A stretch of DNA of 64,000 nt from Polyangiaceae bacterium (GTDB lineage Bacteria; Myxococcota_A; Polyangia; Polyangiales; Polyangiaceae), in the NCBI GenBank assembly GCA_016719945.1, contig JADJYE010000038.1:1-64000 (forward strand), given 5' to 3'. The notes under the pieces are model-generated. The model saw only the letters and a program-made list of their open reading frames with translations. It searched no databases and was not told where the DNA came from. A program made the translations under genes and the position numbers. Below, piece after piece: positions 26,434-34,623 of the stretch (position 1 is its first letter; the number at the start of each line of letters is the position of its first letter).

Positions 26434-27396
26434 TCAAGCCGGCTGCGTGCCCTGCTTGGCGGAGCCCTTCGGTGTCCGGCGCAGCAAGAGCCTCGGATCG
26501 CGCAGCCGGGCGAGCACCCACCTCACCTCGTCGTCGCTGAGGTACGCCGCGTACGAGGCGATCATGATCGACGAAAAGATCGGGATGATCATGGTGACGT
26601 CGATCCCGACGTGGAACGAGATGCCCCACAAGATGAACCACGGCCTCAGGCGCTTGAACCAGACCCCGAACGGGAAGAGCAGCTCCAGCGCGAGGGTCAT
26701 GTAGGTCAGGAAATAGATGAGCGGTCGAAAGTCCACGTAGACCGGCCACTCTGCGAACACCGGCGACGCGAGCACGTCGCGCAGCGCCATCCCGTTGCGC
26801 CAGCGCTCGTTGGCCACCTTGGCGACGGTCGAGGCGATGTAGACGTACGCGATCTGCAGCCCGACGAGGCGCTGGCCCCACATCGTGGCGGCGGGCGCGA
26901 GCGCGCCCGAGCGCCCGCGCAGCCACGCGTCGACGCTCCACTTGTGGCCCAGCGGCGCGAACGCGGCGAGGAAGACCTGGATCATGAAGAGCCGGTCGCC
27001 GCTGTTGAGGATGAACGGGTTGCGAAACTGCAGGGCCGCGTGCGTGTACGCCAGGACGAGCGCCGCGACCCTCGGCTTGAAGCCGACGAGCAAGGCCACC
27101 GACGCGACCGCGAACGCGCCGCCGACGAGGTCGACGACCGCGGCGCTCTTGGGCGCCCAATAGAAGGGCGTGAGCCACAGGAAGCGGTCGTATTGCACGA
27201 CGGCCGTCGGGATGACGCCGGTGTCGGAGTAGAAACGGTGCAGGTTCCAGACGATCCCGACGGCCTGCCACACGGCGACGAGGCCGAGCGTCACCCGTAG
27301 GATCGCCGCGCCCGAGCCGTCCGTCGGGGCCGCGAAGAAAAAAAGGTACAGCCGCTCGGCGCGCTCGCGCCAGGGAGGTCGCGCGGGCGTGGTCAC
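26434..27396 (-). CDS. HTTM-domain membrane protein
   Basis: A 320-residue polytopic protein of the HTTM family, related to the membrane part of vitamin K-dependent gamma-carboxylase. Characteristic segments are LRVTLGLVAVWQAVGIVWNL, LWLTPFYWAPKSAAVVDLVG, AALVLAYTHAALQFRNPFIL, NSGDRLFMIQVFLAAFAPLG and LFPFGVWFKRLRPWFILWGI. About six to eight membrane helices are expected. It overlaps the upstream partner gene by 4 bp (ATGA), and the pair is transcribed away from a kinase gene. Homologues are known beside a second, single-span protein, as here. The reaction catalysed by bacterial HTTM proteins is not established. Confidence 0.85.
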   Translation of the reverse strand: MTTPARPPWRERAERLYLFFFAAPTDGSGAAILRVTLGLVAVWQAVGIVWNLHRFYSDTGVIPTAVVQYDRFLWLTPFYWAPKSAAVVDLVGGAFAVASVALLVGFKPRVAALVLAYTHAALQFRNPFILNSGDRLFMIQVFLAAFAPLGHKWSVDAWLRGRSGALAPAATMWGQRLVGLQIAYVYIASTVAKVANERWRNGMALRDVLASPVFAEWPVYVDFRPLIYFLTYMTLALELLFPFGVWFKRLRPWFILWGISFHVGIDVTMIIPIFSSIMIASYAAYLSDDEVRWVLARLRDPRLLLRRTPKGSAKQGTQPA

Positions 27397-28127
27397 AGGC
27401 CCCCCTCGTCGGCCTCACGAGGCGCCACCACGTCTCGCATGCGGCGGGCCTCGGGGAACTCGATCGGCGCGCTCCCGAGAGCGCAAGACTTCGAGAAGAG
27501 CACGGTCTTCGAGGGCTTCCGCTTGACCTTGCCGGCGTCGTCCTTGACCTCGTGCAGGTGGTTGACCGCGCGCACGGCGCGCAGCTCGAGCCCTTGCTCC
27601 TTCGAGGTGCGACAGAACCACTCGAGGTAGTGGGTGCCCCACCGCTTGCGCTCGCCGAGCTCGGTGAGCTTGCCCTGGATCTTGCGGATCCGGACGTCAC
27701 GGATGCGTTCCTTCAGCGAGCGGTCGTGGGCGTCGGTGGACGAGAGCAGGACCGTGGACCCGTCCATGCGGACCCCCTCGACCGTGACGTTGGTCGCGCC
27801 CGGGGGCTTGCCGAACATCCCCCAGGAGTTCGTCATGCGCATGCCCTCGTCGTAGAAGCCGAACACGTAGAGGAACGGCTTCTTGAAGTCCTTCGTGGCG
27901 CCCCCGACGAGCATCGCGAACAGGTGGTAGATCGTGAAGGCCGTCAGCGCGCCGCGGATCCAGCGATCTCTGCGGCCGAGCTCGCGGTAGAGCTTCGGCG
28001 GCTCGAGCGAGGACGCCTCGGCCGTGTCCGACGCGTCCGTGTCCGACGTCGAGGCGACCTCGGAGGACGGCTCTTCCGTCGCCGGCGCGTCGTCGTCGGT
28101 CGTCTGGGTCGTCTCGGGCGAGCCCAC
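27393..28127 (-). CDS. HTTM-partner membrane protein
   Basis: A 244-residue protein with GTG start at 28127. The N-terminal 45 residues are acidic and Ser/Thr-rich. One membrane helix follows (GALTAFTIYHLFAMLVGGAT, about 59-78). The remainder is a soluble basic domain (YVFGFYDEGMRMTNSWGMFG, KERIRDVRIRKIQGKLTELG, GTHYLEWFCRTSKEQGLELR) with two cysteines. It is translationally coupled to the HTTM gene, so the two probably form one complex. No independent functional motif is seen. Upstream, a perfect palindrome separates it from the divergent kinase gene. Confidence 0.7.
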   Translation of the reverse strand: MGSPETTQTTDDDAPATEEPSSEVASTSDTDASDTAEASSLEPPKLYRELGRRDRWIRGALTAFTIYHLFAMLVGGATKDFKKPFLYVFGFYDEGMRMTNSWGMFGKPPGATNVTVEGVRMDGSTVLLSSTDAHDRSLKERIRDVRIRKIQGKLTELGERKRWGTHYLEWFCRTSKEQGLELRAVRAVNHLHEVKDDAGKVKRKPSKTVLFSKSCALGSAPIEFPEARRMRDVVAPREADEGGL

Positions 28128-28173
28128 TGAGGCGAAGTCGTACCACCTCTTCGGGTCGGAAGCTGATATGTAG

Positions 28174-28186
28174 CGTGAGCCTCACG
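28174..28186. promoter_or_regulatory. Palindrome in divergent promoter region
   Basis: CGTGAG-C-CTCACG, perfect 6-bp arms around one base, located in the 66-bp gap between the divergent HTTM-pair genes and a kinase gene. The position fits an operator serving both directions; a role as hairpin is also possible. Confidence 0.4.
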
Positions 28187-28193
28187 TACCGTC

Positions 28194-29099
28194 ATGACGT
28201 CGGTGCTTTATCCGGGTGATCGCGTAGCTCGTCGCTTCCTTCTCCAGAGTGAGATCGGACGTGGGGGCCATGGCGTGGTCTTTCGTGCCCTCGACACGGA
28301 GACGAACCAGCCGGTGGCGGTGAAGGTCTTGAACGGCGACATCGCCGACCAAGACCAATACGTCCTGCGGCTGTGGCGCGAGGCCCAGTCGCTCGCCGCG
28401 CTGTGGGGAGCGAGCGTGGTGCAGGTCCACGAGTTCGACACCGACGAGCGTGGCTTCGTCTACATGGTCATGGAGCTGCTCGAGGGCGAGCCGCTCGACG
28501 TGCACCTGTACGAGCTCGAGAGCTTCGGGGACCGCATGAACCCGGCCCGGGTCATCCAGGTGCTCGAGCCCGTCGCGCACGCGCTCGGCGTCGCCCACAC
28601 CAAGGGCATCATCCACCGCGACGTGAAGCCGCCCAACATCTTCCTGGTCGACGAGGTGGTCGGCGGGGGAACGCGGCTGATGGACTTCGGCCTGGCGAAG
28701 ACGCCTGATTTCGAGGAGATCACCGACGTCGGGATGATCGCAGGCTCGCCGTCCTACATCGCCCCCGAGATCTGGAACAGCGCCCCCTTCGACCACCGCG
28801 TGGACATCTACTCGTTCGGCGCCGTGGTCTTCCGGATGCTCGCGGGTCAGCCGCCGTTCGTCGCCCACTCGACGCTCGAGCTGTACGAGCAGGCGACGAA
28901 GGCGCCCCGCCCGCGGCTCACCGATTTTCGCAGGGAGCTGGCGCCGGCGATCGACACCTGGGTCAGCCGCGCCCTGTCGATCGACGCGCAGTACCGGTAC
29001 GGGTCGATGAGCCAGGTGTGGTCGGAGTTCCTCGAGGCGATGACGCACAGCGACACCCCGAGCCTGCGCGCCTATCGCTCGACCCAGTCGCGGCGCTGA
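28194..29099 (+). CDS. Ser/Thr protein kinase, minimal catalytic domain
   Basis: A 301-residue Hanks-type kinase consisting almost only of the catalytic domain. Glycine loop GRGGHG (22-27), Lys 44, HRDVKPPN (141-148), DFG (164-166) and a substrate-binding APE (IAPEIW) are all present, so it should be active. It lacks a transmembrane helix and sensor domain, and the C-terminal 25 residues are polar. HRDVKPPN deviates slightly from the usual HRDLKPEN. It is divergent from the HTTM pair and followed on the same strand by two unrelated genes. Soluble minimal kinases are common in myxobacteria and need a partner for signal input. Confidence 0.9.
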   Translation: MTSVLYPGDRVARRFLLQSEIGRGGHGVVFRALDTETNQPVAVKVLNGDIADQDQYVLRLWREAQSLAALWGASVVQVHEFDTDERGFVYMVMELLEGEPLDVHLYELESFGDRMNPARVIQVLEPVAHALGVAHTKGIIHRDVKPPNIFLVDEVVGGGTRLMDFGLAKTPDFEEITDVGMIAGSPSYIAPEIWNSAPFDHRVDIYSFGAVVFRMLAGQPPFVAHSTLELYEQATKAPRPRLTDFRRELAPAIDTWVSRALSIDAQYRYGSMSQVWSEFLEAMTHSDTPSLRAYRSTQSRR

Positions 29100-29212
29100 T
29101 TGATTTGGCGTCGGAACCTGAGATACGACGCTGGCGACCATAGATCTCGCTGGGTTCGGCGCTCGACCTACCGGCTCACCGGACCCGCGAAACGCGACAC
29201 AGGAGCGTCCCC

Positions 29213-29542
29213 ATGTACGTCGTCCGCTGGCAGCTGCAGGCTCGGTTCGGTCACCTCAAGGACGTGCAGAACGTCCTCCGGCAGTGGGAGTTCGACGTGG
29301 GGCAGCGGGTCGGCTGGAAAGCGTCGTCGATCCGCGTCCTGCAGGGGATGCTCGGCTCCTCGAGCAGCGCCGTCGAGCTGGAGACGCGGGCGGAGAGCCT
29401 CGCGGATCTCGAGAGCTCGTGGGCCGACATGGAGCGCAGCCCGCACCACCAGGAGGCGATGCGTTCGCTCGAGCGCTTCATCGTCAGCGGCTCGGACAGC
29501 TGGTCGGTCTACAAGGTCATCGATCTGTTCGAAGCCGACTGA
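29213..29542 (+). CDS. Small hypothetical protein, possible alpha-beta barrel
   Basis: A 109-residue intact frame with AGGAG upstream of the ATG. The pattern of strands and helices (MYVVRWQLQARFGHLKDVQN, WKASSIRVLQGMLGSSSSAV, ELETRAESLADLESSWADME, QEAMRSLERFIVSGSDSWSV) resembles dimeric alpha-beta-barrel proteins of the NIPSNAP type. There are no catalytic residues to point to. It stands between a kinase gene and a membrane-protein gene, both on the same strand, with gaps of 113 and 42 bp. Function unknown. Confidence 0.65.
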   Translation: MYVVRWQLQARFGHLKDVQNVLRQWEFDVGQRVGWKASSIRVLQGMLGSSSSAVELETRAESLADLESSWADMERSPHHQEAMRSLERFIVSGSDSWSVYKVIDLFEAD

Positions 29543-29584
29543 CGGCGACTTGTCCGTCGTGGTGTCGACCCTACGGGCCCCCGC

Positions 29585-31384
29585 GTGAGCGATTCGAAGT
29601 CCGCGCGGGGCCCCGGCTTGATCGCGCGTCTCGCGCTGCGGGTCGCCCGACACCCGAAGGCGCCGTGGCTGGTCACGGCGATCGGCTTTGCGCTGACGCT
29701 GCCGCTCTTGGGGGTCGGGTACTTCCTCGACGACTGGATGCACGCGTGGATCCTCCGGGGTAACAACTTCCCGGGCGGTCCACGAGGCGCTTGGGATCTG
29801 TATCGCTTCGCGGATGGCGGTGAGGGCGTCCAGGAGGCGACCCGCCAGGGCTTCTTCCCGTGGTGGTCGAGCCCCGAGCTCAAGCTGGCGTTCTTTCGAC
29901 CTATCGCTTCGCTGTGGCGCGCCGCCGACCACGCGCTCTGGGGCGAGGCGCCGTTCATGCCTCACGTCGAGGCGTCGATCGTCTACGGCCTGCTCTGCTA
30001 CGTCGCGGCGCGGACCTACGGGCGGGCGATCGGCGGGGTCACGGCCGGTGTCGCCGCGCTGCTCTTCGCCATCGACGACGCGCACAGCATGGTCGTCGGC
30101 TGGGTCGCGAACCGCTACGGGCTGCTCGCGGCGCTGTTCGGGCTCGCCTCCCTCGTCCTCGTCCTGCCGCGCGAGGGGCTCGCCTCGCGGACCCCGTCCG
30201 CCATCGCGCCCAGCCGCTCGCTCGCGTCTGCGGGCCTCTTCGCGCTCGCGCTGCTCTCAGGGGAGCCGGCGGTCGGCGTACTCGGTTACCTCATCGCGCT
30301 CGCCTGGTTCCACCCGCTCGGTCGAGCGACCGGGCTCCGCACCATCGCCCCTCACGGGGTCGTGTTCGTGGCGTGGGGCGCGGCCTACGCGGCCGGCGGC
30401 TACGGCGCGGGCGGCAGCTCCTTTTACGTCGATCCCCTGGGTTCACCGCTCCAGTTCTGCCTGGCCGCGATGGAGCGCCTCCCGCGGCTCGTGGTCGCGC
30501 AGCTCGGCGCGCCTCCAGCGGAGATCTGGTCGATCCTCCCCCCGAGCGGTCGCCCGCTGTACGCGCTGCTCACGATGTTGCTCGCGATCGGGCTCGTGAC
30601 GCTGCTGGTCCGCTTCACGCGCGGCGACGCCGCGGCCAAGGTGCTCGGAGCCGGCGCGCTCCTGGCGCTCGTCCCTTCGTGCGCGACGAACCCGCAGGAT
30701 CGCCTGCTGCTCGTCCCGGGCTTCGGCGCGCTCGGCCTCGTCGCGATGGTGTTCGTCCGCGCTTGGGAGGGCGCCGAGCTGCGCCGCCGGACGCGCGTCC
30801 TCGTCGGCGCGCTCGCCGTCGTGCACCTGGTGCTCGCGCCGCTGATGCTCCCGCTCGGCGCCTGGAACTCGCGGCTCTCGTTCCAGGGCTTCGTGCAGCG
30901 AGGCGCCGCCTCGCTGCCATCGGATGAAGGCATCCGCGACCAGCGCCTGCTCATCCTCGCCACGCCCGACCTGTTGATGACGAACTACATGCTCGTCGAG
31001 CGGATGCTCGGGCGCGGCCCCGCCCCCCGCTCGGGCAACATCCTCTCGATTCAGGGCGAGGGCTCCGCGACGCTGCTTCGCACGAGCGATCGGGTGTTCG
31101 TGATGTCGAACCCAGCCGGTCAAAACGGGGGGCCGTTCGCCGGCCTCTACAACGCGGGCAGCTTGAAGCCCGGGTCGACCTACGAGACCGAGCTCGTCGA
31201 CATCCGCGTCCTCGAGTCGTCGCCCGAGGGCGCGCTCACCTCCTTCGAGGTGTCGTTGAACGAGCCGGTCGAGGCGTACCGGTTCGTCGCCTGGCGAGGC
31301 CGCGGCTTCGAAGAGGTCACGCTGCCAGAGGTCGGCGCGACGCTGGAGATCCCAGGGACGCCGTTCTTCGACGCGATCCAGTGA
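29585..31384 (+). CDS. Polytopic membrane protein, GT-C-like
   Basis: A 599-residue membrane protein, GTG start at 29585. The first membrane helix is followed by FLDDWMHAWILRGN. An acidic pair in the first periplasmic loop is typical of GT-C glycosyltransferases (GT39-like). At least ten hydrophobic segments follow, among them VGWVANRYGLLAALFGLASL, LFALALLSGEPAVGVLGYLI, LYALLTMLLAIGLVTLLVRF and VLVGALAVVHLVLAPLMLPL. The last 150 residues form a soluble domain (SGNILSIQGEGSATLLRTSD, FEVSLNEPVEAYRFVAWRGR). It probably acts in glycan or lipid modification at the cytoplasmic membrane; donor and acceptor are unknown. The call rests on topology and the DD motif. Confidence 0.65.
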   Translation: MSDSKSARGPGLIARLALRVARHPKAPWLVTAIGFALTLPLLGVGYFLDDWMHAWILRGNNFPGGPRGAWDLYRFADGGEGVQEATRQGFFPWWSSPELKLAFFRPIASLWRAADHALWGEAPFMPHVEASIVYGLLCYVAARTYGRAIGGVTAGVAALLFAIDDAHSMVVGWVANRYGLLAALFGLASLVLVLPREGLASRTPSAIAPSRSLASAGLFALALLSGEPAVGVLGYLIALAWFHPLGRATGLRTIAPHGVVFVAWGAAYAAGGYGAGGSSFYVDPLGSPLQFCLAAMERLPRLVVAQLGAPPAEIWSILPPSGRPLYALLTMLLAIGLVTLLVRFTRGDAAAKVLGAGALLALVPSCATNPQDRLLLVPGFGALGLVAMVFVRAWEGAELRRRTRVLVGALAVVHLVLAPLMLPLGAWNSRLSFQGFVQRGAASLPSDEGIRDQRLLILATPDLLMTNYMLVERMLGRGPAPRSGNILSIQGEGSATLLRTSDRVFVMSNPAGQNGGPFAGLYNAGSLKPGSTYETELVDIRVLESSPEGALTSFEVSLNEPVEAYRFVAWRGRGFEEVTLPEVGATLEIPGTPFFDAIQ

Positions 31385-31399
31385 GCGGCGGCGCTCGGC

Positions 31400-32920
31400 T
31401 CAGAGGACGAAGCGGGCGCCCCTGTTGGCGTCGAGGTTGGTGATCGTCACGGCGATGACGCCCGCAGCGTCGACCTCGTAGCGCTCCTCGATCATCGGCC
31501 CCTCCGACGGGAGGCGGTCGATCGAGAGGTCTCGCAGCGAGCCCTCCTTCAGGCCGGAGGCGAACGGGAACAAGATCTCCGCGTGCGGCGTGAGATCACC
31601 GGTCGGGTCGCCCTGGTCGTCGACGTAGGCCGACTCGACGAACCGGAAGTGCCCGACGTTGTGCGCCGCGCGGTAGCGGCGCGTCGCGACGAGCGGGGAG
31701 CTGCCGCCGGGAGGCATGGGTGTGCCCTTCGAGAACACCGGATCGAAGACGCAGCGCTGGCCCTGCTCCGCCTCCCGGAACACGCCGAAGTGGCGAGAGA
31801 AGCGCTCCGACAGGACCAGGCCGCGAGCGTCGTCGCCCGCCGCCAGGATCGCGCAGCCCATCGCGGTGGCCGCCGCCGGGTGCGGCGAGCGGTGCACGCG
31901 GCGTCCGAACCGCTCCTTCACGACCCGCGGAACGACGGGCAAGCCGGTCCCGCCGCCGACCATGTAGATGCCGGCGATGTCGCCGCTCTGCGTCTCCTCC
32001 TCGCGGAGCGTCGCGACGAGGGGCTCGAGCGCGTCGAGCGTCTGGATGACGAGCGGGCGCGTGCGTTCGTAGAACTCGGCCACGGGGATCACGATCGCCT
32101 CCGTGGGCGCGTCGGGCCCGAGGCCCTCCAGATCGAGCACGATGCGCTTGGTGTTGGGGTGCAGCGCCTCCTTCGCGGCGCGGCACTCGCGCAACAGATC
32201 GGCCCTCGCCTTGGGCTCGTCGGGGAAGTCGCGCCCCGCCTTCTCGAGCGCCATCGCGCACAGCTGGGCGTCGAAGTCGTCGCCGCCCAGCTGCGCGACG
32301 CCGGTCGTCCCGGCGATGTCGTGGTGGCCCGCCGCGATGTAGACCAGCGCGGCGTCGAACGTGCCTCCGCCGAGGTCGTAGACGAGCACGTGCTCGCGCT
32401 TCGACGAGAGCGTGTTCTTGTGGCGGTGCGCGTACTCGATGCCGGCGGCGGAGGGCTCGTTGATCATCGCGCGGACGCGGAAGCCGGCACGACGGAACGC
32501 CTCGAGGGTGACGAAGCGCTGGGTCGAGTGGGCGTTCGCCGGGACGCTCACGACGACGTCGAGCGGCTCCCGGAGGACCTTCGAGATGTTCGACCGCTCG
32601 AGGAGATCTCTGCGCAGCGCCTCGACGAAGCCAGCCACCAGATCGGGGGCCGTGACCTCGACGTCGCCGATGCGGATGAGCTCGTCCTGGCGCGTGCTAG
32701 CGAGCAGCCGCTTCCACGAGCGCAGCGAGGGCGCCCCCTCGCGCTCGGCGACCTCGGCGTCGAGCCCGTGGATCAGCGCCCCGCCGACCTCCGCCGTGAC
32801 GGTCGGGTAGTGCTCGATGAGATCGCCCTCGGCCTCCGAGAACCCGACGATCGGGTAGTTCCCCCGATCGTGGACGGCCACGATCGTGCGGGTCGTTCCG
32901 AGGTCGATGCCGAGCTCCAT
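31400..32920 (-). CDS. Hsp70-family chaperone homologue
   Basis: A 506-residue DnaK-like protein. The ATPase domain has phosphate-1 GIDLGTTRTIVAVHD, the connect region VSVPANAHSTQRFVTLEAFR, MINEPSAAGIEYA, phosphate-2 VYDLGGGTFDAALV and the adenosine motif YMVGGGTGLPVVPRVVKERF. The C-terminal region (about 390-506) is a shortened beta-type substrate domain (PSEGPMIEERYEVDAAGVIA) without the helical lid. At 506 residues it is shorter than DnaK (about 640). No dnaJ or grpE lies nearby, so it is a specialised Hsp70 rather than the housekeeping copy. A lipoprotein gene lies 91 bp upstream on the same strand. The frame is intact. Confidence 0.9.
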   Translation of the reverse strand: MELGIDLGTTRTIVAVHDRGNYPIVGFSEAEGDLIEHYPTVTAEVGGALIHGLDAEVAEREGAPSLRSWKRLLASTRQDELIRIGDVEVTAPDLVAGFVEALRRDLLERSNISKVLREPLDVVVSVPANAHSTQRFVTLEAFRRAGFRVRAMINEPSAAGIEYAHRHKNTLSSKREHVLVYDLGGGTFDAALVYIAAGHHDIAGTTGVAQLGGDDFDAQLCAMALEKAGRDFPDEPKARADLLRECRAAKEALHPNTKRIVLDLEGLGPDAPTEAIVIPVAEFYERTRPLVIQTLDALEPLVATLREEETQSGDIAGIYMVGGGTGLPVVPRVVKERFGRRVHRSPHPAAATAMGCAILAAGDDARGLVLSERFSRHFGVFREAEQGQRCVFDPVFSKGTPMPPGGSSPLVATRRYRAAHNVGHFRFVESAYVDDQGDPTGDLTPHAEILFPFASGLKEGSLRDLSIDRLPSEGPMIEERYEVDAAGVIAVTITNLDANRGARFVL

Positions 32921-33011
32921 GCCGGCTGATTTTCCCTCACCTCGGCCGAGAAGGGAAAGTTGTGCGCCGCGTCGTGCGCTCGGACGCGGCTTTTCGACCG
33001 CGCGAACGCGG

Positions 33012-33719
33012 CTATTCGACCTTCACAGTGATCGAGAGCGGGACCTTTTCCACGAGGCATTTCGCCTCGGTGCAGACCGAGAGCGAGCAGGTTCCGCTGA
33101 TGGTCACGCTGCCCGCGCTCGAGGGGGTGAACGGGATGCTGATGGTCGCCGTCTTCCCGGCGCGCGCGACGTTGCGCACGGTGGTCTCGGGGTAGCTGAC
33201 CCCCGCAGGCGCGGCGTTGAGGGTGAACTTGAACGGGTACTCCTGGTTCACCTTGAACTCGCCGAGCGCCTTGACGACCGCGGTCACCGCGTTCGGCTGC
33301 CCTGCCTTGTACGAGCCCGCGCCGGACATGAACGCCGAGTACGCGGCGGCCTTCTTCTCCTCACCGGTCACCGGCGCCGCGCTCGCGGTGGGCGCGGCGG
33401 AGGCCGAGGCGGTGGGCGCGGCAGAGGCGACCGACGTCGCCGGGCTCGCGCTCGTGGCGCCGACCTTCGTGGACGCTGACGCGCTCGCCGAGGCCGACGC
33501 AGACGCCTCGGCGGTCGCGCTCTCGACCGGGTCGGCCGTGGGCGCCTCCGAAGGCGCGGGCGGCGCCGTTGCGGTCGCGCTCGCGATCGCGGCGGTCGCC
33601 GACGCGCTCGCGACCGCTCCCGAAGCGGGGGGCTTGTCAGCGCTGGGGGTGGGCGTGGGGGGGTCGCCGCAGCCACCCAAGAGGAGCGCGGCGTAGACAG
33701 CCAGGACGGTTCGTCTCAT
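33012..33719 (-). CDS. Ser/Ala-rich lipoprotein with C-terminal beta domain
   Basis: A 235-residue lipoprotein: MRRTVLAVYAALLLGGC is the signal and lipobox. About 100 residues of Ala/Ser/Thr/Pro low-complexity linker follow (ASASASASASTKVGAT and similar). The C-terminal 110 residues form an immunoglobulin-like beta domain (YKAGQPNAVTAVVKALGEFK, EYPFKFTLNAAPAGVSYPET, TISIPFTPSSAGSVTISGTC) with two cysteine pairs near the end (CSLSVCTEAKC). The linker should hold the domain away from the outer membrane. Upstream of the Hsp70 gene on the same strand. No known binding partner. Confidence 0.75.
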   Translation of the reverse strand: MRRTVLAVYAALLLGGCGDPPTPTPSADKPPASGAVASASATAAIASATATAPPAPSEAPTADPVESATAEASASASASASASTKVGATSASPATSVASAAPTASASAAPTASAAPVTGEEKKAAAYSAFMSGAGSYKAGQPNAVTAVVKALGEFKVNQEYPFKFTLNAAPAGVSYPETTVRNVARAGKTATISIPFTPSSAGSVTISGTCSLSVCTEAKCLVEKVPLSITVKVE

Positions 33720-33765
33720 CGCTGCAGCAGCGTACCGCCGAACCGGCCAACGCGCTCGCGCGCGG

Positions 33766-33835
33766 TTGCGCGCCTCTTCGCGCAGCCTTGCGCTAAAGAT
33801 TGCGCAAGTTCGCGCGATTCTCTGCGCTGTTGCGC
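33766..33835. promoter_or_regulatory. Array of TTGCGC/TTCGCGC motifs
   Basis: Motifs start at 33766, 33777, 33788, 33800, 33809 and 33830. The first three intervals are 11, 11 and 12 bp, close to one DNA turn. The array lies in the 267-bp gap between two divergent lipoprotein genes. Phased repeats of this kind can be binding sites for a regulator or nucleoid protein; GC-rich chance repetition is not excluded. Confidence 0.35.
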
Positions 33836-33986
33836 GCGCAGCTGGAAGAAGCCTCCGAATGTGGCTCAAAGCGCGCCCCACTTCGATGGTACAGGCCGTG
33901 CAACGGTGGGTTGCGCAGCGCCCGCCGGGGGTTGCTTTCGACGAGTTCAGCCGCTCACCATCGAGTGGCTCGAGGAGGGTTTTCAT

Positions 33987-34586
33987 ATGCGTTGGTTCCG
34001 TTCGCTTTCCGTTCTTCTGGTCGCCGCTTCCATGATGTCCGCCGGGTGCGGTCCCAAGAAGGACGCGGAGTCGCCGAAGGGCGAGACGGCGAAGGCCGCT
34101 CCGAAGACCAAGAAGGCGCCCCCCTCGGAGAAGAAGAACCCGGTCCCCACCGACTGGGAGCCGATCGTGCACGAGGCCAAGCAGTTCGGCTTCATGCTGC
34201 CCGCGGGCTCGACCTCCGAGGAGTCGAACGACGGTGGGATCGAGATGTTCCGCGCCGATCTGCCCGACCCGTACACGGTCGAGGTCTGGGTCGTGACCTA
34301 CCGCGACAAGACGCTCACCAAGGACGACCTCTGGGTCGACGCCGAGGCCGTCATCAAGAACAACCTCAAGGGCACGGGCGTGCAGATGGGCCCCGTCGTG
34401 GACCTCGACGGCGCGTTCGCCGTGCGCGACGTCTCGTGGACCGAGAACAACCCCATCAAGGGCACGGTCCTCATCGGCACCGACATCAACGACAACTACA
34501 TCATGGTCGCCTCCTGCCTGGAGAAGGACTACGCCAAGAACCAGGAGACGATCGACGTAATCTGGCAGAACTTCTACCTGTTCTGA
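33987..34586 (+). CDS. Small lipoprotein
   Basis: A 199-residue lipoprotein, start MRWFRSLSVLLVAASMMSAG then C, with GAGGAGG about 8 bases upstream of the ATG. After a Lys/Pro/Ala-rich linker (KGETAKAAPKTKKAPPSEKK) comes a mixed alpha-beta domain of 145 residues (EAKQFGFMLPAGSTSEESND, TVEVWVVTYRDKTLTKDDLW, GTDINDNYIMVASCLEKDYA) with one further cysteine. It is followed 37 bp later by the FHA-sigma54 activator gene, so the two may be co-transcribed. Family not recognised. Confidence 0.75.
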   Translation: MRWFRSLSVLLVAASMMSAGCGPKKDAESPKGETAKAAPKTKKAPPSEKKNPVPTDWEPIVHEAKQFGFMLPAGSTSEESNDGGIEMFRADLPDPYTVEVWVVTYRDKTLTKDDLWVDAEAVIKNNLKGTGVQMGPVVDLDGAFAVRDVSWTENNPIKGTVLIGTDINDNYIMVASCLEKDYAKNQETIDVIWQNFYLF

Positions 34587-34623
34587 GCGGTGGTGAAGGT
34601 ACGCTCGCGCTGGACAGGGGACG

